Source of the DNA: Cinclus cinclus | Taxonomy: Eukaryota > Chordata > Aves > Passeriformes > Cinclidae | Length of the DNA: 64,000 nt | NCBI RefSeq assembly: GCF_963662255.1 | Contig: NW_026912199.1 | Span: 1 to 64,000 of the forward strand | Direction: 5' to 3' | Made by a program: the position numbers and the translations under genes | Part shown: positions 50,701 to 63,359 of the stretch, piece by piece | Layout: every line of letters begins with the position of its first letter | Numbering within the stretch: the first letter of the stretch is position 1 | Notes under the pieces: generated by a model | Database searches by the model: none | Told to the model about the DNA's origin: nothing | What the model saw: only the letters and a program-made list of their open reading frames with translations

Positions 50701-50885
50701 GGGCTCTTGAGATTGGCTTCTTGCGGAAAAGTGCCTCCTTTCAAAGCCAACTTGCCTAACTAGCCTGCAGCACATTCTGTGCTTTTGCCTACAAAAATTC
50801 CATAAGGACGAGGATTTCTCCCAGACCAAAGCTGCCCCCTCCTCCAAACCTGGCTGCCATCGGAGGCCCAAACGCGCCCCACAAA
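47744..50885 (+). repeat. Central cluster higher-order unit U5, truncated (3142 bp, 16 monomers)
   Basis: U5 matches U1 up to and including the monomer with the GCAC/GTGC dyad (50770-50782) but lacks the 593-bp insertion and the 1-bp deletion. The last three monomers of a complete unit are missing. At 50886 the array switches to an ATCTGCATTGAGGG monomer with GGCTCCTTGG. Confidence 0.9.
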
Positions 50886-53039
50886 ATGACATCTGCATTG
50901 AGGGTTCTTGAGTTTGGCTCCTTGGGGAAAAGTGCCTCCTTTCGGAGCCAACTTGCCTAACTTGCCTGCGGCCCTTCCTGGGCTTTTGCCTCCAAAAATT
51001 CCAGAAGGACGAGGATTTCTCCCAGACCAAAGCTGCCCCCTCCTCCAAACCTGGCTGCCATCGAGGCCCAAACGTGCCCTACAAAATGACACCTGCCAAG
51101 TGGGCTCTTGAGTTTGGCTTCTTGAGGAAAAGTGACTCCTTTCCAAACCAACTTGCCTGCGTCCCGTCCCGGGCTTTTGCTACAAAAATTCCATAAGGAC
51201 GAGGATTTCTCCCAGACCAAAGCTGCCCCCTCCTCCAAACCTGGCTGCCATCGGAGGCCCAAACGCGCCCTACAAAATGACATCTGCCAAGTGGGCTCTT
51301 CAGTTTGGCTTCCTGGGGAAAAGTGCCTCCTTTCGGAGTCAACTTGCCTGCGGCCCATGCAGGGCTTTTGCCGACAAAAATTCCATAAGCACGGGGATTT
51401 CTCCCAGACCAAAGCTGCCCCCTCCTCCAAACCTGGCTGCCATCGGAGGCCCAAACGCGCCCTACAAAATGACATCTGCCAAGTGGGCTCTTGAGTTTGG
51501 GTTCTTGGGGAAAAGTGCTTCCTTTCGGAGCCAAAATGCCTAACTTGCCTGCGGCCCGTCCTGGGCTTTTGAGTACAAAAATTCCATAAGGACGAGGATT
51601 TCTCCCAGACCAAAGCTGCCCCCTCCTCCAAACCTGGCTGCCATCAGAGGCCCAAACGCGCCCCACAAAATGACATCTGCATTGCGGGTTCTTGAGTTTG
51701 GCTTCTTGGGGAAAAGTGCCTCCTTTCAAAGCCAACATGCCTAACTTGCCTGCGGCCCGTCCTGGGCTTTTGCCTACAAAAATTCCATAAGTACAAGGAT
51801 TTCTCCCAGACCAAAGCTGCCCCCTCCTCCAAACCTGGCTGTCATCGGAGGCCCAAACGCGCCCTACAAAATGACATCTGCCAAGTGGGCTCTTGAGTTT
51901 GGCTTCTTGGGTGGAAGTACCTCCTTTCAAAGCCAACTTGCCTGCGGCCCGTGCTGGGCTTTTGCCTACAAAAATTCCATAAGGACGAGGATTTCTCCCA
52001 GACCAAAGCTGCCCCCTCCTCCAAACCTGGCTGCCATCGGTGGCCCAAACGCGCCCTACAAAATGACATCTGCCAAGTGGGCTCTTGAGTTTGGCTTCTT
52101 GGGGGAAAGTGCCTCCTTTCAAAGCCAACTTGCCTGCAGCCCGTGCTGGGCTTTTGCCTACAAAAATTCCATAAGGACGAGGATTTCTCCCAGACCAAAG
52201 CTGCCCCCTCCTCCAAACCTGGCTGTCATCGGAGGCCCAAACGCGCCCTACAAAATGACATCTGCCAAGTGTGCTCTTGAGTTTGGCTTCTTGGGTGGAA
52301 GTACCTCCTTTCAAAGCCAACTTGCCTGCGGCCCGTGCTGGGCTTTTGCCTACAAAAATTCCATAAGGACGAGGATTTCTCCCAGACCAAAGCTGCCCCC
52401 TCCTCCAAACCTGGCTGCCATCGGTGGCCCAAACGCGCCCTACAAAATGACATCTGCCAAGTGGGCTCCTGAGTTTGGCTTCTTGGGGGAAAGTGCCTCC
52501 TTTCAAAGCCAACTTGCCTGCAGCCCGTGCTGGGCTTTAGACTACAAAAATTCCATAAGGACGAGGATTTCTCCCAGACCAAAGCTGCCCCCTCCTCCAA
52601 ACCTGGCTGCCATCGGAGGCCCAAACGCGCCCCACAAAATGACATCTGCATTGAGGGTTCTTGAGTTTGGCTTCTTGGGGAAAAGTGCCTCCTTTCAGAG
52701 CCAACTTGCCTAACTTGCCTGCGGCCCGTCCTGGGCTTTTGCTACAAAAATTCCAGAAGGACGAGGATTTCTCCCAGACCAAAGCTGCCCCCTCCTCCAA
52801 ACCTGGCTGCCATCGGAGGCCCAAACGCGCCCTACAAAATGACATCTGCATTGTGAGTTCTTGAGTTTGGCTTCTTGGGGAAAAGTGCCTCCTTTCAAAG
52901 CCAACTTGCCTAACTTGCCTGCGGCCCATGCGGGGTTTTTGCCTACAAAAATTCCATAAGGACGAGGATTTCTCCCAGACCAAAGCTGCCCCCTCCTCCA
53001 AACCTGGCTGACATCGGAGGCCCAAACGCGCCCCACAAA
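50886..53039 (+). repeat. Exit region after the central cluster
   Basis: Monomers start at 50886, 51086 (D), 51277, 51469, 51670, 51871, 52063, 52255, 52447, 52639 and 52839. A 1-bp deletion in the CATCGGAGG segment (CATCGAGG near 51060) marks the boundary. Sequence 51086-51669 matches 63360-63943 at an offset of 12274 bp, including the rare ACGGGGATTTC in the 51277 and 63551 monomers and TTTGGGTTCTTGG in the next pair. Confidence 0.86.
51871..52638 (+). repeat. Tandem duplication of a two-monomer block (384 bp x 2)
   Basis: The pairs 51871-52254 and 52255-52638 each contain a TTGGGTGGAAGTACC monomer followed by a TTGGGGGAAAGTGCC monomer with CATCGGTGGCCC between them. Unequal exchange of a dimer is the simplest origin. 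Confidence 0.88.
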
Positions 53040-54582
53040 ATGACATCTGCCAAGTGGGCTCTTGAGTTTGGCTTCTTGGGGAAAAGTGACTCCTTTCAAA
53101 ACAAACTTGCCTGCGTCCCGTCCCGGGCTTTTGCTAAAAAAATTCCATAAGGACGAGGATTCCTCCCAGACCAAAGCTGCCCCCTCCTCCAAACCTGGCT
53201 GCCATCGGAGGCCCAAACGCGCCCTACAAAATGACATCTGCCAAGTGGGCTCTTGAGTTTGGCTTTCTGGGGAAAAGTGCCTCCTTTCGGACTCAACTTG
53301 CCTGCGGCCCGTGCAGGGCTTTTGCCTACAAAAATTCCATAAGGACGAGGATTTCTCCCAGACCAAAGCTGCCCCCTCCTCCAAACCTGGCTGTCATCGG
53401 AGGCCCAAACGCGCCCTACAAAATGACATCTGCCAAGTGGGCTCTTGAGTTTGGCTTCTTGGGTGGAAGTACCTCCTTTCAAAGCCAACTTGCCTGCGGC
53501 CCTTCCGGGGCTGTTGCCTACAAAAATTCCATAAGGACGAGGATTCCTCCCAGACCAAAGCTGCCCCCTCCTCCAAACCTGGCTGCCATCGGAGGCCCAA
53601 ACGCGCCCTACAAAATGACATCTGCATTGTGGGTTCTTGAGTTTGGCTTCTTGGGGAAAAGTGCCTCCTTTCAAAGCAACTTGCCTAACTTGCCTGCGGC
53701 CCATGCGGGGTTTTTGCCTACAAAAATTCCATAAGGACGAGGATTTCTCCCAGACCAAAGCTGCCCCCTCCTCCAAACCTGGCTGCCATCGGAGGCCCAA
53801 ACGCGCCCTACAAAATGACACCTGCCAAGTGGGCTCTTGAGTTTGGCTTCTTGGGGAAAAGTGACTCCTTTCAAAACCAACTTGCCTGCGGCCCGTGCTG
53901 GGCTTTTGCCTACAAAAATTCCATAAGGACGAGGATTCCTCCCAGACCAAAGCTGCCCCCTCCTCCAAACCTGGCTGCCATCGGAGGCCCAAACGCGCCC
54001 TACAAAATGACACCTGCCAAGTGGGCTCTTGAGTTTGGCTTTCCCCGGAAATGTGCCTGCTTTCGGAGTCAACTTGCCTGCGGCCCATGCAGGGCTTTTG
54101 CCTACAAAAATTCCAGAAGGACGAGGATTTCTCCCAGACCAAAGCAGCCCCCTCCTCCAAACCTGGCTGCCATCGGGGGCCGAAACGTGCCCTACAAAAT
54201 GACATCTGCCAAGTGGGCTCTTGAGTTTGGCTTCTTGGGTGGAAGTACCTCCTTTCAAAGCCAACTTGCCTGCGGCCCGTGCTGGGCTTTTGCCTACAAA
54301 AATTCCATAAGGACGAGGATTTCTCCCAGACCAAAGCTGCCCCCTCCTCCAAACCTGGCTGCCATCGGAGGCCCAAACGCGCCCCACAAAATGACACCTG
54401 CATTGAGGGTTCTTGAGTTTGGCTTCCTGGGGAAAAGTGCCTCCTTTCAAAGCCAACTTGCCTGCGGCCCATGCAGGGCTTTTGCCTACAAAAATTCCAG
54501 AAGGACGAGGATTTCTCCCAGACCAAAGCTGCCCCCTCCTCCAAACCTGGCTGCCATCGGAGGCCCAAACGTGCCCTACAAA
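53040..54582 (+). repeat. Mosaic region leading into block A'
   Basis: Monomers start at 53040 (D), 53231, 53423, 53615, 53815, 54007, 54199 and 54391. The one at 53815 is a D 5' part joined to a GCGGCCCGTGCTGGGC 3' part. The monomer at 54007 shares TTTCCCCGGAAATG with 19944. The two monomers at 54199-54582 have no counterpart between 19944 and 20136, so they were inserted here or lost there. Confidence 0.85.
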
Positions 54583-57500
54583 ATGACACCTGCCAAGTGG
54601 GCTCTTGAGTTTGGCTTCTTGGGTGGAAGTGCCTCCTTTCAAAGCCAACTTGCCTGCGGCCCGTCCTGGGCTTTTGCCTCCAAAAATTCCATAAGGACGA
54701 GGATTTCTCCCAGACCAAAGCTGCCCCCTCCTCCAAACCTGGCTGCCATCGGAGGCCCAAACGCGCCCTACAAAATGACATCTGCCAAGTGGGCTCTTGA
54801 GTTTGGCTTCTTGCGGAAAAGTGCCTCCTTTCAAAGCCAACTTGCCTAACTAGCCTGCGGCCCGAGCTGGGCTTTAGACTACAAAAATTCCATAAGGACG
54901 AGGATTTCTCCCAGACCAAAGCTGCTCCCTCCTCCAAACCTGGCTGCCATCGGAGGCCCAAACGCGCCCCACAAAATGACATCTGCATTGAGGGTTCTTG
55001 AGTTTGGCTTCTTGGGGAAAAGTGCCTCCTTTCGGAGTCAACTTGCCTAACTTGCCTGCGGCCCATGCGGGGTTTTTGCCTCCAAAAATTCCAGAAGGAC
55101 GAGGATTTCTCCCAGACCAAAGCTGCCCCCTCCTCCAAACCTGGCTGACATCGGAGGCCCAAACGCGCCCTAGAAAATGACACCTGCCAAGTGGGCTCTT
55201 GAGTTTGGCTTCTTGGGGAAAAGTGACTCCTTTCAAAACCAACTTGCCTGCGTCCCGTCCCGGGCTTTTGCTACAAAAATTCCATAAGGACGAGGATTCC
55301 TCCCAGACCAAAGCTGCCCCCTCCTCCAAACCTGGCTGCCATCGGAGGCCCAAACGCGCCCTACAAAATGACATCTGCCAAGTGGGCTCTTGAGTTTGGC
55401 TTTCTGGGGAAAAGTGCTTCCTTTCGGAGTCAACTTGCCTGCGGCTCATGCAGGGGTTTTGCCTACAAAAATTCCATAAGGACGAGGATTTCTCCCAGAC
55501 CAAAGCTGCCCCCTCCTCCAAACCTGGCTGCCATCGGAGGCCCAAACGCGCCCTACAAAATGACACCTGCCAAGTGGGCTCTTGAGTTTGGCTTCTTGGG
55601 GAAAATTGCCTCCTTTCGGAGTCAACTTGCCGGCGGCCCATGCAGGGCTTTTGCCTACAAAAATTCCATAAGGACGAGGATTCCTCCCAGACCAAAGCTG
55701 CCCCCTCCGCCAAACCTGGCTGCCATCGGAGGCCCAAACGCGCCCTACAAAATGACATCTGCCAAGCGGGCTCTTGAGTTTGGCTTCTTCGGGAAAAGTG
55801 CCTCCTTTCGGAGTCAACTTGCCGGCGGCCCATGCAGGGCTTTTGCCTCCAAAAATTCCATAAGGACGAGGATTTCTCCCAGACCAAAGCTGCCCCCTCC
55901 TCCAAACCTGGCTGCCATCGGAGGCCCAAACGCGCCCTACAAAATGACACCTGCCAAGTGGGCTCTTGAGTTTGGCTTCTTGGGGAAAAGTGCCTCCTTT
56001 CGGAGCCAACTTGCCTAACTAGCCTGCGGCCCGTGCTGGGCTTTTGCCTACAAAAATTCCAGAAGGACGAGGATTTCTCCCAGACCAAAGCTGCCCCCTC
56101 CTCCAAACCTGGCTGCCATCAGAGGCCCAAACGCGCCCTACAAAATGACATCTGCCAAGTGGGCTCTTGAGTTTGGCTTCTTGGGGAAAAGTGCCTCCTT
56201 TCGGAGCCAAATTGCCTGCGGCCCATGCAGGGCTTTTGCCTCCAAAAATTCCATAAGGACGAGGATTTCTCCCAGACCAAAGCTGCCCCCTCCTCCAAAC
56301 CTGGCTGCCATTGGAGGCCCAAACGTGCCCTACAAAATGACACCTGCCAAGTGGGCTCTTGAGTTTGGCTTCTTGGGTGGAAGTGCCTCCTTTCAAAGCC
56401 AACTTGCCTGCGGCCCGTCCTGGGCTTTTGCCTACAAAAATTCCATAAGGACGAGGATTTCTCCCAGACCAAAGCTGCCCCCTCCTCCAAACCTGGCTGC
56501 CATCGGAGGCCCAAACGCGCCCTACAAAATGACATCTGCCAAGTGGGCTCCTGAGTTTGGCTTCTTGGGGGAAAGTGCCTCCTTTCAAAGCCAACTTGCC
56601 TGCAGCCCGTGCTGGGCTTTAGACTACAAAAATTCCATAAGGACGAGGATTTCTCCCAGACCAAAGCTGCCCCCTCCTCCAAACCTGGCTGCCATCGGAG
56701 GCCCAAACGCGCCCCACAAAATGACATCTGCATTGAGGCTTCTTGAGTTTGGCTTCTCGGGGGAAAGTGCCTCCTTTCAAAGCAACTTGCCTAACTTGCC
56801 TGCGGCCCATGCGGGGTTTTTGCCTACAAAAATTCCATAAGGACGAGGATTTCTCCCAGACCAAAGCTGCCCCCTCCTCCAAACCTGGCTGCCATCGGAG
56901 GCCGAAACGTGCCCTACAAAATGACATCTGCCAAGTGGGCTCTTGAGTTTGGCTTCTTGGGTGGAAGTACCTCCTTTCAAAGCCAACTTGCCTGCGGCCC
57001 GTCCTGGGCTTTTGCCTACAAAAATTCCATAAGGACGAGGATTTCTCCCAGACCAAAGCTGCCCCCTCCTCCAAACCTGGCTGCCATCGGAGGCCCAAAC
57101 GCGCCCCACAAAATGACACCTGCATTGAGGGTTCTTGAGTTTGGCTTCCTGGGGAAAAGTGCCTCCTTTCGGAGTCAACTTGCCTGCGGCCCATGCAGGG
57201 CTTTTGCCTACAAAAATTCCATAAGGACGAGGATTTCTCCCAGACCAAAGCTGCCCCCTCCTCCAAACCTGGATGCCATCGGAGGCCCAAACGTGCCCTA
57301 CAAAATGACACCTGCCAAGTGGGCTCTTGAGTTTGGCTTCTTGGGTGGAAGTGCCTCCTTTCAAAGCCAACTTGCCTGTGGCCCGTCCTGGGCTTTTGCC
57401 TACAAAAATTCCATAAGGACAAGGATTTCTCCCAGACCAAAGCTGCCCCCTCCTCCAAACCTGGCTGCCATCGGAGGCCCAAACGCGCCCTACAAAATGA

Positions 57501-60025
57501 CATCTGCCAAGTGGGCTCTTGAGTTTGGCTTCTTGCGGAAAAGTGCCTCCTTTCAAAGCCAACTTGCCTAACTAGCCTGCGGCCCGTGCTGGGCTTTAGA
57601 CTACAAAAATTCCATAAGGACGAGGATTTCTCCCAGACCAAAGCTGCCCCCTCCTCCAAACCTGGCTGCCATCGGAGGCCCAAACGCGCCCCACAAAATG
57701 ACATCTGCATTGAGGGTTCTTGAGTTTGGCTTCTTGGGGAAAAGTGCCTCCTTTCGGAGTCAACTTGCCTAACTTGCCTGCGGCCCATGTGGGGTTTTTG
57801 CCTACAAAAATTCCATAAGGACGAGGATTTCTCCCAGACCAAAGCTGCCCCCTCCTCCAAACCTGGCTGTCATCGGAGGCCCAAACGCGCCCTACAAAAT
57901 GACACCTGCCAAGTGGGCTCTTGAGTTTGGCTTCTTGGGGAAAATTGCCTCCTTTCGGAGTCAACTTGCCGGCGGCCCATGCAGGGCTTTTGCCTACAAA
58001 AATTCCATAAGGACGAGGATATCTCCCAGACCAAAGCTGCCCCCTCCTCCAAACCTGGCTGCCATCGGAGGCCCAAACGCGCCCTACAAAATGACACCTG
58101 CCAAGTGGGCTCTTGAGTTTGGCTTCTTGGGGAAAAGTGACTCCTTTCAAAACCAACTTGCCTGCGTCCCGTCCTGGGCTTTTGCTACAAAAATTCCATA
58201 AGGACGAGGATTCCTCCCAGACCAAAGCTGCCCCCTCCGCCAAACCTGGCTGCCATCGGAGGCCCAAACGCGCCCTACAAAATGACATCTGCCAAGCGGG
58301 CTCTTGAGTTTGGCTTCTTGGGGAAAAGTGCCTCCTTTCGGAGTCAACTTGCCGGCGGCCCATGCAGGGCTTTTGCCTCCAAACATTCCAGAAGGACGAG
58401 GATTTCTCCCAGACCAAAGCTGCCCCCTCCTCCAAACCTGGCTGCCATCGGAGGCCCAAACGCGCCCTACAAAATGACACCTGCCAAGTGGGCTCTTGAG
58501 TTTGGCTTCTTGGGGAAAATTGCCTCCTTTCGGAGTCAACTTGACGGCGGCCCATGCAGGGCTTTTGCCTACAAAAATTCCATAAGGACGAGGATTCCTC
58601 CCAGACCAAAGCTGCCCCCTCCGCCAAACCTGGCTGCCATCGGAGGCCCAAACGCGCCCTACAAAATGACATCTGCCAAGCGGGCTCTTGAGTTTGGCTT
58701 CTTGGGGAAAAGTGCCTCCTTTCGGAGTCAACTTGCCGGCGGCCCATGCTGGGCTTTTGCCTCCAAAAATTCCATAAGGACGAGGATTTCTCCCAGACCA
58801 AAGCTGCCCCCTCCTCCAAACCTGGCTGCCATCGGAGGCCCAAACGCGCCCTACAAAATGACACCTGCCAAGTGGGCTCTTGAGTTTGGCTTCTTGGGGA
58901 AAAGTGCCTCCTTTCGGAGCCAACTTGCCTAACTAGCCTGCGGCCCGTGCTGGGCTTTTGCCTACAAAAATTCCATAAGGACGAGGATTTCTCCCAGACC
59001 AAAGCTGCCCCCTCCTCCAAACCTGGCTGCCATCAGAGGCCCAAACGCGCCCTACAAAATGACATCTGCCAAGTGGGCTCTTGAGTTTGGCTTCTTGGGG
59101 AAAAGTGCCTCCTTTCGGAGCCAAATTGCCTGCGGCCCATGCAGGGCTTTTGCCTCCAAAAATTCCAAAAGGACGAGGATTTCTCCCAGAACAAAGCTGC
59201 CCCCTCCTCCAAACCTGGCTGCCATTGGAGGCCCAAACGTGCCCTACAAAATGACACCTGCCAAGTGGGCTCTTGAGTTTGGCTTCTTGGGTGGAAGTAC
59301 CTCCTTTCAAAGCCAACTTGCCTGCGGCCCGTCCTGGGCTTTTGCCTACAAAAATTCCATAAGGACGAGGATTTCTCCCAGACCAAAGCTGCCCCCTCCT
59401 CCAAACCTGGCTGCCATCGGAGGCCCAAACGCGCCCTACAAAATGACATCTGCCAAGTGGGCTCCTGAGTTTGGCTTCTTGGGGGAAAGTGCCTCCTTTC
59501 AAAGCCAACTTGCCTGCAGCCCGTGCTGGGCTTTTGCCTCCAAAAATTCCATAAGGACGAGGATTTCTCCCAGACCAAAGCTGCCCCCTCCTCCAAACCT
59601 GGCTGCCATCGGAGGCCCAAACGCGCCCCACAAAATGACATCTGCATTGAGGCTTCTTGAGTTTGGCTTCTTGGGGGAAAGTGCCTCCTTTCAAAGCAAC
59701 TTGCCTAACTTGCCTGCGGCCCATGCGGGGATTTGCCTACAAAAATTCCATAAGGACGAGGATTTCTCCCAGACCAAAGCTGCCCCCTCCTCCAAACCTG
59801 GCTGCCATCGGAGGCCGAAACGTGCCCTACAAAATGACATCTGCCAAGTGGGCTCTTGAGTTTGGCTTCTTGGGTGGAAGTACCTCCTTTCAAAGCCAAA
59901 TTGTCTGCGGCCCGTCGTGGGCTTTTGCCTACAAAAATTCCATAAGGACAAGGATTTCTCCCAGACCAAAGCTGCCCCCTCCTCCAAACCTGGCTGCCAT
60001 CGGAGGCCCAAACGCGCCCTACAAA
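54583..60025 (+). repeat. Block A', right copy of the long-range duplication
   Basis: This block corresponds to 20136-24812. It is 766 bp longer: four extra monomers at 58091-58857 (767 bp) less one base in GCGGGGATTTGCC near 59728. D monomers are at 55177 and 58091. It carries one CCAAAAGG marker, at 59165. Confidence 0.88.
58091..58857 (+). repeat. Four-monomer insertion in block A' (767 bp)
   Basis: Monomers 58091 (D), 58282, 58474 and 58666 have no counterpart in block A at the equivalent point (23644). The CCAAGCGGG and GAAAATTGCC subtypes they contain resemble those at 55752 and 55560, so local duplication is likely. Confidence 0.82.
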
Positions 60026-63000
60026 ATGACACCTGCCAAGTCGGCTCTTGAGTTTGGCTTCTTGGGGAAAAGTGACTCCTTTCAAAACCAACTTGCCTGC
60101 GTCCCGTCCTGGGCTTTTGCTACAAAAATTCCATAAGGACGAGGATTCCTCCCAGACCAAAGCTGCCCCCTCCTCCAAACCTGGCTGCCATCGGAGGCCC
60201 AAACGCGCCCTACAAAATGACATCTGCCAAGTGGGCTCTTGAGTTTGGCTTTCTGGGGAAAAGTGCCTCCTTTCGGAGTCAACTTGCCTGCGGCTCATGC
60301 AGGGGTTTTGCCTACAAAAATTCCATAAGGACGAGGATTTCTCCCAGACCAAAGCTGCCCCCTCCTCCAAACCTGGCTGACATCGGAGGCCCAAACGCGC
60401 CCTACAAAATGACACCTGCCAAGTGGGCTCTTGAGTTTGGCTTCTTGGGGAAAATTGCCTCCTTTCGGAGTCAACTTGCCGGCGGCCCATGCAGGGCTTT
60501 TGCCTACAAAAATTCCATAAGGACAAGGATTTCTCCCAGACCAAAGCTGCTCCCTCCTCCAAACCTGGCTGCCATCGGAGGCCCAAACGCGCCCTACAAA
60601 ATGACATCTGCCAAGTGGGCTCTTGAGATTGGCTTCTTGCGGAAAAGTGCCTCCTTTCAAAGCCAACTTGCCTAACTTGCCTGCGGCCCGTCCTGGGCTT
60701 TTGCCTACAAAAATTCCATAAGGACAAGGATTTCTCCCAGACCAAAGCTGCTCCCTCCTCCAAACCTGGCTGCCATCGGAGGCCCAAACGCGCCCTACAA
60801 AATGACATCTGCCAAGTGGGCTCTTGAGTTTGGCTTCTTGGGGAAAAGTGACTCCTTTCGGAGCCAACTTTCCTAACTTGCCTGCGGCCTGTGCTGGGCT
60901 TTTGCCTACAAAAATTCCATAAGGACGAGGATTTCTCCCAGACCAAAGCTGCCCCCTCCTCCAAACCTGGCTGCCATCGGAGGCCCAAACGCGCCCCACA
61001 AAATGACACCTGCATTGAGGGTTCTTGATTTTGGCTTCCTGGGGAAAAGTGCCTCCTTTCGGAGTCAACTTGCCTGCGGCCCATGCAGAGCTTTTGCCTA
61101 CAAAAATTCCATAAGGACGAGGATTTCTCCCAGACCAAAGCTGCCCCCTCCTCCAAACCTGGCTGCCATCGGAGGCCCAAACGTGCCCTACAAAATGACA
61201 CCTGCCAAGTGGGCTCTTGAGTTTGGCTTCTTGGGTGGAAGTGCCTCCTTTCAAAGCCAACTTGCCTGCGGCCCGTCCTGGGCTTTTGCCTACAAAAATT
61301 CCATAAGGACGAGGATTTCTCCCAGACCAAAGCTGCCCCCTCCTCCAAACCTGGCTGCCATCGGAGGCCCAAACGCGCCCTACAAAATGACATCTGCCAA
61401 GTGGGCTCTTGAGATTGGCTTCTTGCGGAAAAGTGCCTCCTTTCAAAGCCAACTTGCCTAACTAGCCTGCAGCACATTCTGTGCTTTTGCCTACAAAAAT
61501 TCCATAAGGACGAGGATTTCTCCCAGACCAAAGCTGCCCCCTCCTCCAAACCTGGCTGCCATTGGAGGCCCAAACGCGCCCCACAAAATGACATCTGCAT
61601 TGAGGGTTCTTGAGTTTGGCTCCTTGGGGAAAAGTGCCTCCTTTCGGAGCCAACTTGCCTAACTTGCCTGCGGCCCTTCCTGGGCTTTTGCCTCCAAAAA
61701 TTCCAGAAGGACGAGGATTTCTCCCAGACCAAAGCTGCCCCCTCCTCCAAACCTGCCTGCCATCAGAGGCCCAAATGCGCCCCACAAAATGACATCTGCC
61801 AAGTGGGCTCTTGAGTTTGGCTTCTTGGGGAAAAGTGCCTCCTTTCGGAGCCAACTTGCCTAACTTGCCTGCGGCCCGTCCTGGGCTTTTGCCTCCAAAA
61901 ATTCCAGAAGGACGAGGATTTCTCCCAGACCAAAGCTGCCCCCTCCTCCAAACCTGGCTGCCATCGGAGGCCCAAACGCGCCCCACAAAATGACACCTGC
62001 ATTGAGGGTTCTTGAGTTTGGCTTCCTGGGGAAAAGTGCCTCCTTTCGGAGTCAACTTGCCTGCGGCCCATGCAGGGCTTTTGCCTACAAAAATTCCAGA
62101 AGGACGAGGATTTCTCCCAGACCAAAGCTGCCCCCTCCTCCAAACCTGGCTGCCATCGGAGGCCCAAACGTGCCCTACAAAATGACACCTGCCAAGTGGG
62201 CTCTTGAGTTTGGCTTCTTGGGTGGAAGTGCCTCCTTTCAAAGCCAACTTGCCTGCGGCCCATGCAGGGCTTTTGCCTACAAAAATTCCATAAGGACGAG
62301 GATTTCTCCCAGACCAAAGCTGCCCCCTCCTCCAAACCTGGCTGCCATCGGAGGCCCAAACGCGCCCTACAAAATGACATCTGCCAAGTGGGCTCTTGAG
62401 ATTGGCTTCTTGCGGAAAAGTGCCTCCTTTCAATGCCAACTTGCCTAACTAGCCTGCGGCCCGTGCTGGGCTTTAGACTACAAAAATTCCAGAAGGACGA
62501 GGATTTCTCCCAGACCAAAGCTGCCCCCTCCTCCAAACCTGGCTGCCATCAGAGGCCCAAACGCGCCCCACAAAATGACATCTGCCAAGTGGGCTCTTGA
62601 GTTTGGCTTCTTGGGGAAAAGTGCCTCCTTTCGGAGCCAACTTGCCTAACTTGCCGGCGGCCCGTCCTGGGCTTTTGCCTCCAAAAATTCCAGAAGGACG
62701 AGGATTTCTCCCAGACCAAAGCTGCCCCCTCCTCCAAACCTGGCTGCCATCGGAGGCCCAAACGCGCCCCACAAAATGACACCTGCATTGAGGGTTCTTG
62801 ATTTTGGCTTCCTGGGGAAAAGTGCCTCCTTTCGGAGTCAACTTGCCTGCGGCCCATGCAGAGCTTTTGCCTACAAAAATTCCATAAGGACGAGGATTTC
62901 TCCCAGACCAAAGCTGCCCCCTCCTCCAAACCTGGCTGCCATCGGAGGCCCAAACGTGCCCTACAAAATGACACCTGCCAAGTGGGCTCTTGAGTTTGGC

Positions 63001-63359
63001 TTCTTGGGTGGAAGTGCCTCCTTTCAAAGCCAACTTGCCTGCGGCCTGTCCTGGGCTTTTGCCTACAAAAATTCCATAAGGACGAGGATTTCTCCCAGAC
63101 CAAAGCTGCCCCCTCCTCCAAACCTGGCTGCCATCGGAGGCCCAAACGCGCCCTACAAAATGACATCTGCCAAGTGGGCTCTTGAGATTGGCTTCTTGCG
63201 GAAAAGTGCCTCCTTTCAAAGCCAACTTGCCTAACTAGCCTGCAGCACATTCTGTGCTTTTGCCTACAAAAATTCCATAAGGACGAGGATTTCTCCCAGA
63301 CCAAAGCTGCCCCCTCCTCCAAACCTGGCTGCCATCGAAGCCCAAACGTGCCCTACAAA
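60026..63359 (+). repeat. Second bridge and contracted version of the central cluster
   Basis: Sequence 60026-60608 matches the bridge at 26951-27533. The monomer at 60802 is a chimera. Monomers 61003-61587 match 50301-50885 at an offset of 10702 bp, and 62776-63337 repeat them 1773 bp further on. GCAC/GTGC dyads are at 61472-61484 and 63245-63257. No D' monomer is present, so only parts of the central cluster unit are represented. Confidence 0.85.
60802..61002 (+). repeat. Chimeric monomer, D head joined to an ACTTTCC-type tail
   Basis: The 5' part reads GTGACTCCTTTC as in D and D' monomers, then continues CGGAGCCAACTTTCC with GCGGCCTGTGCTGGGC as in the monomer at 31837. The switch lies within CTCCTTTC, a sequence common to both parents, around 60850-60860. 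Unequal crossover or gene conversion between monomers explains it. Confidence 0.83.
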
